From NCBI GenBank assembly GCA_016190005.1, contig JACPRK010000123.1, positions 1 through 33,112 on the forward strand: a stretch of 33,112 nt of DNA, given 5' to 3'. A model generated the notes under the pieces. It was not told where the DNA came from. It saw nothing but the letters and a program-made list of their open reading frames with translations, and made no database searches. This document shows positions 29,892-33,112 of this stretch, piece by piece; within the stretch, counting starts at the first letter, position 1; each line of letters starts with the position of its first letter. Both the position numbers and the translations under genes were made by a program. Source of the stretch: Candidatus Wallbacteria bacterium (GTDB lineage Bacteria; Muiribacteriota; UBA6191; JACPRK01).

Positions 29892-31067
29892 ATGCGATTC
29901 AGTGGCAGCAGACTTTCGGCAGGCCTCCTGATGGCCGCGGTCCTCGTCTCCTCTCCGGCGGCCGCTTTCTCGCCGGCCTCCCAGGCAGCCATTGCCGCCT
30001 ACGAGGCCTCCTGGCGTCTGGCGACTCTCATCCCCTGGGGCAAGGGCGCCGGCCAGCTCGAGCAGCAGATCCGCTCGAACGACCCGAACCTGATCAGCCG
30101 TGGCCCGGGCAGCATCCTGGCCTTCGAGGGCGGCTCCTTTGCCGTGCTCGACACGCTCGGCGCCTCGATCAAGGAGTTCGATGCCAGCGGCAAGCCAACC
30201 CGCCAGCTCTCCTTTCCGGCTTTCGGCGCCGACCGTTCCCGCACGACTGCAATCGACATGGCCTCGTCGGGGCCGGGCGAGTACTGGCTGCTCAGCGGGA
30301 CAAAGAACGTCGTGCTGCACGTGCGGAACGGCCAGCGTGCGGAGACCTTGCCCGTCCGCACTGCCACGAGAAACTCGTTGTTGATGGCCATCAGCCGCGA
30401 CGCCGGCGGGACGCTCTACCTCCTGGACGGCGACGACGGAGCGCTGCACCGCATGGATGGCGCCGGTCATCCGCTGCCGCGCGTGCACCACAAGGACTTG
30501 AAGGGGATGACCATCGACTCCAAGGGTCACGTCTACGACCTGCGGCTGGCCGGCAAGACCGACGCGCGCCATCTGCAGCTGGTCCGGTGGCGGATCGAGG
30601 ATCAGGCCGCCCGCACCGGCGCTTCGGAGCCCGGCTTCGAGGGGCTCGAGCAGTCGGGGCCGTCCCTGCAGTCCACCGTGGTGGCCCAGGTCGAGTCCGA
30701 CCGGGAAGTGAATCGCATGGACGTCTTCGGCGTCGATGACGCCGGCAACATCTACGTCAGCTGGGCGGCCGGCGCCGTCGAGAATCCGTCTCGCCGCGAG
30801 GTCGTCCGGTTCGACTCTTCGGGGGCCATCACGGGCCGTTCGCCCTGTCCGCCCGATCCGGTGGAGCTCAAGTTCACCCACGCCAAGGTGGTTTCGCCCG
30901 ACGGGGCCGTTCTGGCCGTCCGAGTCCGAGACACCGGTCTGGAGGTGCTGCGACTGGAGCAATGGGGCACGGGCGGGCCGGCCTCCCCGACGCCGGCGAA
31001 GGAGAAGAAGCCCGAGGCGCCGGCCGGTAACCAGCCCGCCAGCGATCTCGACTTCGGTCGCCCCTGA
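29892..31067 (+). CDS. exported protein with beta-propeller-like repeats
   Basis: A 391-residue protein. GGGAGG (29878-29883) is 8 nt before the ATG at 29892, and a signal peptide follows (LSAGLLMAAVLVSSPAAAF). The mature part shows repeated blades of the form GGSFAVLDTLGASIKEFDAS, GGTLYLLDGDDGALHRMDG, KGHVYDLRL and AGNIYVSWA, typical of NHL- or YVTN-like propellers, here without exact repeat identity. The C-terminal 35 residues are Pro/Ala/Lys-rich. It follows the C39-type peptidase gene closely and precedes acpS, whose start overlaps or abuts its stop. It might be a periplasmic scaffold or substrate for the peptidase; this is inference. Confidence 0.65.
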   Translation: MRFSGSRLSAGLLMAAVLVSSPAAAFSPASQAAIAAYEASWRLATLIPWGKGAGQLEQQIRSNDPNLISRGPGSILAFEGGSFAVLDTLGASIKEFDASGKPTRQLSFPAFGADRSRTTAIDMASSGPGEYWLLSGTKNVVLHVRNGQRAETLPVRTATRNSLLMAISRDAGGTLYLLDGDDGALHRMDGAGHPLPRVHHKDLKGMTIDSKGHVYDLRLAGKTDARHLQLVRWRIEDQAARTGASEPGFEGLEQSGPSLQSTVVAQVESDREVNRMDVFGVDDAGNIYVSWAAGAVENPSRREVVRFDSSGAITGRSPCPPDPVELKFTHAKVVSPDGAVLAVRVRDTGLEVLRLEQWGTGGPASPTPAKEKKPEAPAGNQPASDLDFGRP

Positions 31068-31087
31068 TCCCGCTCCCCGAACCGTCG

Positions 31088-31480
31088 CTGGAGATCCTGG
31101 GCATCGGGCTCGACCTGGTCGAGATCGGCCGTTTCCAGGAGCTGCTCGCTCGCTTCGGCGGCCGCATGAAGAAGCGGCTCTTCACGGGCGTCGAGGATGA
31201 CTACTGCGCCAGCCACGCAATCGGTCACCAGGCCCAGCACTACGCCGCCCGGTTCGCCGCCAAGGAGGCCTGGATCAAGGCCAGCGGCATCGCCATTGCC
31301 TGGCGCGAGATCGAGGTCGTCAACCGCGCCGGCACCGGCGTCCCCGACCTGATCCTGCACGGCCAGACCGCCGCCGCTTCCCGAGCCGCCGGCATAGCGC
31401 GAGCGCTCTTGACCATCACCCACGCCGGCGATCTTGCCGTCGCTCAGGTGACCTGCCTGGGGAGGAGAAGTAGCCAGTAG
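31088..31480 (+). CDS. acpS: holo-[acyl-carrier-protein] synthase, probable CTG start
   Basis: A 130-residue enzyme that transfers phosphopantetheine from CoA to acyl carrier protein. Conserved sequence begins EILGIGLDLVEIGRF, with the Mg2+-binding Asp, and continues YAARFAAKEAWIKASG (the FxxKEA motif). No ATG, GTG or TTG occurs in this frame between the preceding in-frame stop (31028) and the conserved start; the first ATG (31166) would delete the metal-binding Asp. CTG at 31088 gives the family-normal N-terminus; CTG at 31064, overlapping the upstream TGA, is an alternative. The usual GTD is GLD here. The last residues (RRSSQ) are encoded by an intergenic repeat arm. Confidence 0.85.
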   Translation: MEILGIGLDLVEIGRFQELLARFGGRMKKRLFTGVEDDYCASHAIGHQAQHYAARFAAKEAWIKASGIAIAWREIEVVNRAGTGVPDLILHGQTAAASRAAGIARALLTITHAGDLAVAQVTCLGRRSSQ

Positions 31481-31573
31481 ACGGAAGTCAGGAGGGGAAC
31501 GGTCAGGGCAGACATTGGTGCCCCCCTGCCGACCCTACTGACTACTGACTACTGTCTACTGGCTACTCCTCCC
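31461..31573. repeat. heptad-built inverted repeat between acpS and the ABC gene
   Basis: The right side (31535-31569) is a tandem heptad tract: CTACTGA twice, CTACTGT, CTACTGG, CTACTCC. The left side (31461-31490) is its inverted counterpart, with AGTAGCC, AGTAGAC, GGAAGTC. An inner stem (GGTCAGGGCAG at about 31501 with CTGCCGACC at about 31526) extends the pairing toward a loop of about 14 nt. The structure fills the whole gap between two convergent genes and reaches into the acpS stop, so it probably also serves as a two-way terminator. Confidence 0.85.
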
Positions 31574-32959
31574 TCAGAGCTCGTTGACGGCCGACAGCAC
31601 CTGCTGCTGGACGATCTTCGCGGCTGCGGTCAGCGCCTCTTCCGGGGTGCGCTGCCCCTTGAGGCCCAGCTCCAGCTCCGGGTTGACCAGCTCTTCCAGG
31701 CGGTCGTAGCCGGGCACGGCGGGCCGGGCCTGCGCGCTCAGCATCTGCTTGTAGAAGACCTTCAGCTCTGGGCGGTCCTTCAAGTCGACCTTGTCCATCA
31801 CGTCGGCCCGCACGGGGATCTGGCCCAGCCGGCTTGCCCACTTCAACTGGAACTCGGCGCTGGTGACGAACCTCAGGAACTCGAAGGCAGCCTCCTGGTT
31901 CTTGCAGTGGCGGAAGACGACCAGGTTGGAGCCGCCGGTGGTGCTGACGCCGCCCTTGGGGCCTTGCGGGACCAGTCCGACGCCCAGCTCGACGCCCTTG
32001 GCCAGCTTCAGGTTCTCCAGATTCCAAGGGCCCGAGAAGATCATGGCGTAATTCGAGTTGGCGAACCCCTGGGTCGGATCGACGGCGCCCGGAATCCAAG
32101 CGCCGGCCTCGGCAGAGGTCTCGACGCCGTCGACCTGGAAGCGCTCCCGATAGAGCGCGACCTTGTATTTGAACGCCTCGACGGCGGCCTTCTCGGTGAG
32201 CGTGCAGACCAGATTTCCCGCACCGTCGCGGCCCAGGAAGGTGGCTCCCCACGAGTTCAAGTACGGCAGTGTCCACCAGAGCGAGTTGTCCATGGCAAAG
32301 CCGAACTGGCTGACGGCGGGGAGCGTGAGCGCCCGGGCGTAGGCCTTGAATTGCTCCCAGGTGGCCGGGGGGGCCTCGGGGTCGAGCCCGGCCTTGCGGA
32401 GGCGATCGGCGTTTTCGCGGAAGAGCCGCTTGTTGTAGAAGAGGCAGAGGCAGTTGGTCTGGTCGGGCAGGCCGTAGAGGTGCTTGACCCATTGTCCGCC
32501 GGGCTGCTTGAGCTCCAGCAGGCAGGAATCGTAGGCCGCCGGGACGTACTCGCCGCGGAGCTTCTCGGGCGCTCCACCGCCGAAGGCCTGCAGGGTGTCC
32601 AGCGGGACGATGGCCTTGCCGTAGGCGAGCTGGACCACGTGCGCGACGTCGACGCGACAGATGTCGGGGGTGGTGCGGGTCTGGCAGGCCGTCTTCAGCT
32701 TCGGCAACAGACCGTCGAACGGGACGCGGCCCAGGACGATGCGGATCGGCTTGCCGGTCTTCTGGCGATACCAGGCCTCGAAAGGCTGGCGGGCCATCTC
32801 GTCGAAGACGCGATGTTCCTCGTTGTTGTAGCTCTCCCAGACGTTGAGGACGTCGCCGGAGGACTCGGTATAGCCGGTGCATCCGGCCAGTCCGAGTATC
32901 AGCGCGCCGGTCCCCAGGATGGCCGCCGCGGCGAGCGCGCGCAGTCGTTTCAGCGTCAC
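31574..32959 (-). CDS. sugar ABC transporter substrate-binding lipoprotein
   Basis: A 461-residue extracytoplasmic solute-binding protein of family 1 (carbohydrate uptake class). The GTG at 32959 has GAGG 5 nt upstream. The signal peptide ends in the lipobox LAGC (Cys27), so the protein is lipid-anchored. Family sequence includes VLNVWESYNNEEHRVFDEMA, FGFAMDNSLWWTLPYL, GVSTTGGSNLVVFRHCKNQE and AAFEFLRFVTSAEFQLKWAS, the last being the typical closing segment. It binds an oligosaccharide or related solute for import. It follows the permease gene after only 7 bp; substrate-binding genes more often come first in such operons. Confidence 0.9.
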   Translation of the reverse strand: MTLKRLRALAAAAILGTGALILGLAGCTGYTESSGDVLNVWESYNNEEHRVFDEMARQPFEAWYRQKTGKPIRIVLGRVPFDGLLPKLKTACQTRTTPDICRVDVAHVVQLAYGKAIVPLDTLQAFGGGAPEKLRGEYVPAAYDSCLLELKQPGGQWVKHLYGLPDQTNCLCLFYNKRLFRENADRLRKAGLDPEAPPATWEQFKAYARALTLPAVSQFGFAMDNSLWWTLPYLNSWGATFLGRDGAGNLVCTLTEKAAVEAFKYKVALYRERFQVDGVETSAEAGAWIPGAVDPTQGFANSNYAMIFSGPWNLENLKLAKGVELGVGLVPQGPKGGVSTTGGSNLVVFRHCKNQEAAFEFLRFVTSAEFQLKWASRLGQIPVRADVMDKVDLKDRPELKVFYKQMLSAQARPAVPGYDRLEELVNPELELGLKGQRTPEEALTAAAKIVQQQVLSAVNEL

Positions 32960-32966
32960 GTTCGCC

Positions 32967-33112
32967 TCACTCCTTCACGGCTCCGCTGGTCATGCCTTCG
33001 ATGAAGAACCGCTGCGCGGCCAGGAAGAGGATCGCCATCGGCAGGATGCTGAACACGCTGCCCGCCATCAGGAGATCCCAGCGTTGTCCGTACTGGCCCC
33101 GGAAGAGCGCCA
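32967..33112 (-). CDS. carbohydrate ABC transporter permease, C-terminal end (partial)
   Basis: Only the last 47 codons are in the window; the gene continues past the right edge. The sequence includes [20 protein letters not shown], then [19 protein letters not shown] and a stop. QRxFIEGxTxGAVK is the characteristic C-terminus of MalG-type inner-membrane permeases of sugar ABC importers. It is co-directional with and just upstream of the substrate-binding lipoprotein gene, with which it forms one uptake system. Confidence 0.9.
   Translation of the reverse strand, partial: ALFRGQYGQRWDLLMAGSVFSILPMAILFLAAQRFFIEGMTSGAVKE

Noticed and set aside
31166-31480. acpS starting at the ATG at 31166
   Set aside because: It would lack the conserved GxDLVEI metal-binding segment that is encoded in frame just upstream.

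Overview
The window is 33 kb of GC-rich bacterial DNA, densely coding on both strands. It contains no rRNA, tRNA, CRISPR array, phage gene or intact transposase that I can recognise. The host is probably Gram-negative: there are lipoproteins, many exported proteins, a probable outer-membrane barrel domain and a ClpS/ClpA pair. The gene mix, intergenic heptanucleotide repeats and palindromes would suit Acidobacteriota or a similar high-GC soil or sediment lineage, but the sequence alone does not fix the phylum.

Layout. 1-4382: a dispersed repeat, a small exported protein (+), then a three-gene minus-strand operon of exported proteins headed by a UshA-like metallophosphatase whose metal site is degraded and which carries a barrel-like tail. 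4843-7227: membrane-fused spermidine-synthase-like protein. 7229-7559: remnants of a metallo-beta-lactamase-fold gene and of a small antitoxin-like gene. 7746-11569: NUDIX hydrolase, a 29-bp perfect palindrome, an exported ADP-ribosylglycohydrolase-like protein, an Ala-rich unknown, and exported MsrB. 11517-14354 (minus): Ogt and AdaA-AlkA (alkylation repair, coupled by a GTGA overlap) and an OXA-type class D beta-lactamase. 14559-17807: SGNH hydrolase followed by homologues of SxtK (DUF5989, 52 aa), SxtJ and SxtI (carbamoyltransferase), which looks like a complete O-carbamoylation module. 17864-20463 (minus): clpS-clpA. 20581-26681: NAD+ synthetase, an enoyl-CoA hydratase-like protein (minus), a nitrilase-superfamily amidase and an OleC-like AMP ligase fused to a UbiA-like membrane domain. 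26691-28723 (minus): pseudopilin-like protein, GNAT acetyltransferase and a TIGR01777 epimerase. 28921-31480: C39-type lipoprotein peptidase, a propeller-like exported protein and acpS. 31574-33112 (minus): sugar ABC substrate-binding lipoprotein and the end of its permease.

Two genome-level themes stand out. First, genes start in two ways. About half have strong Shine-Dalgarno sites, often before GTG or TTG. At least seven others have a -10 hexamer only 6-9 nt before the start codon, the signature of leaderless transcripts. Second, the intergenic DNA carries (i) tandem heptanucleotide repeats of three different sequences, three of the tracts lying over or just upstream of the -35 region of a promoter, and (ii) a family of long hairpins whose arms run GAAAA...TTTTC, one degenerate copy of which supplies the last codons of clpA.

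The strongest candidates for new biology are the SGNH/SxtK/SxtJ/SxtI module, the OleC-UbiA fusion, the degenerate phosphatase-barrel protein with its two unknown operon partners, and the heptad-repeat promoters.
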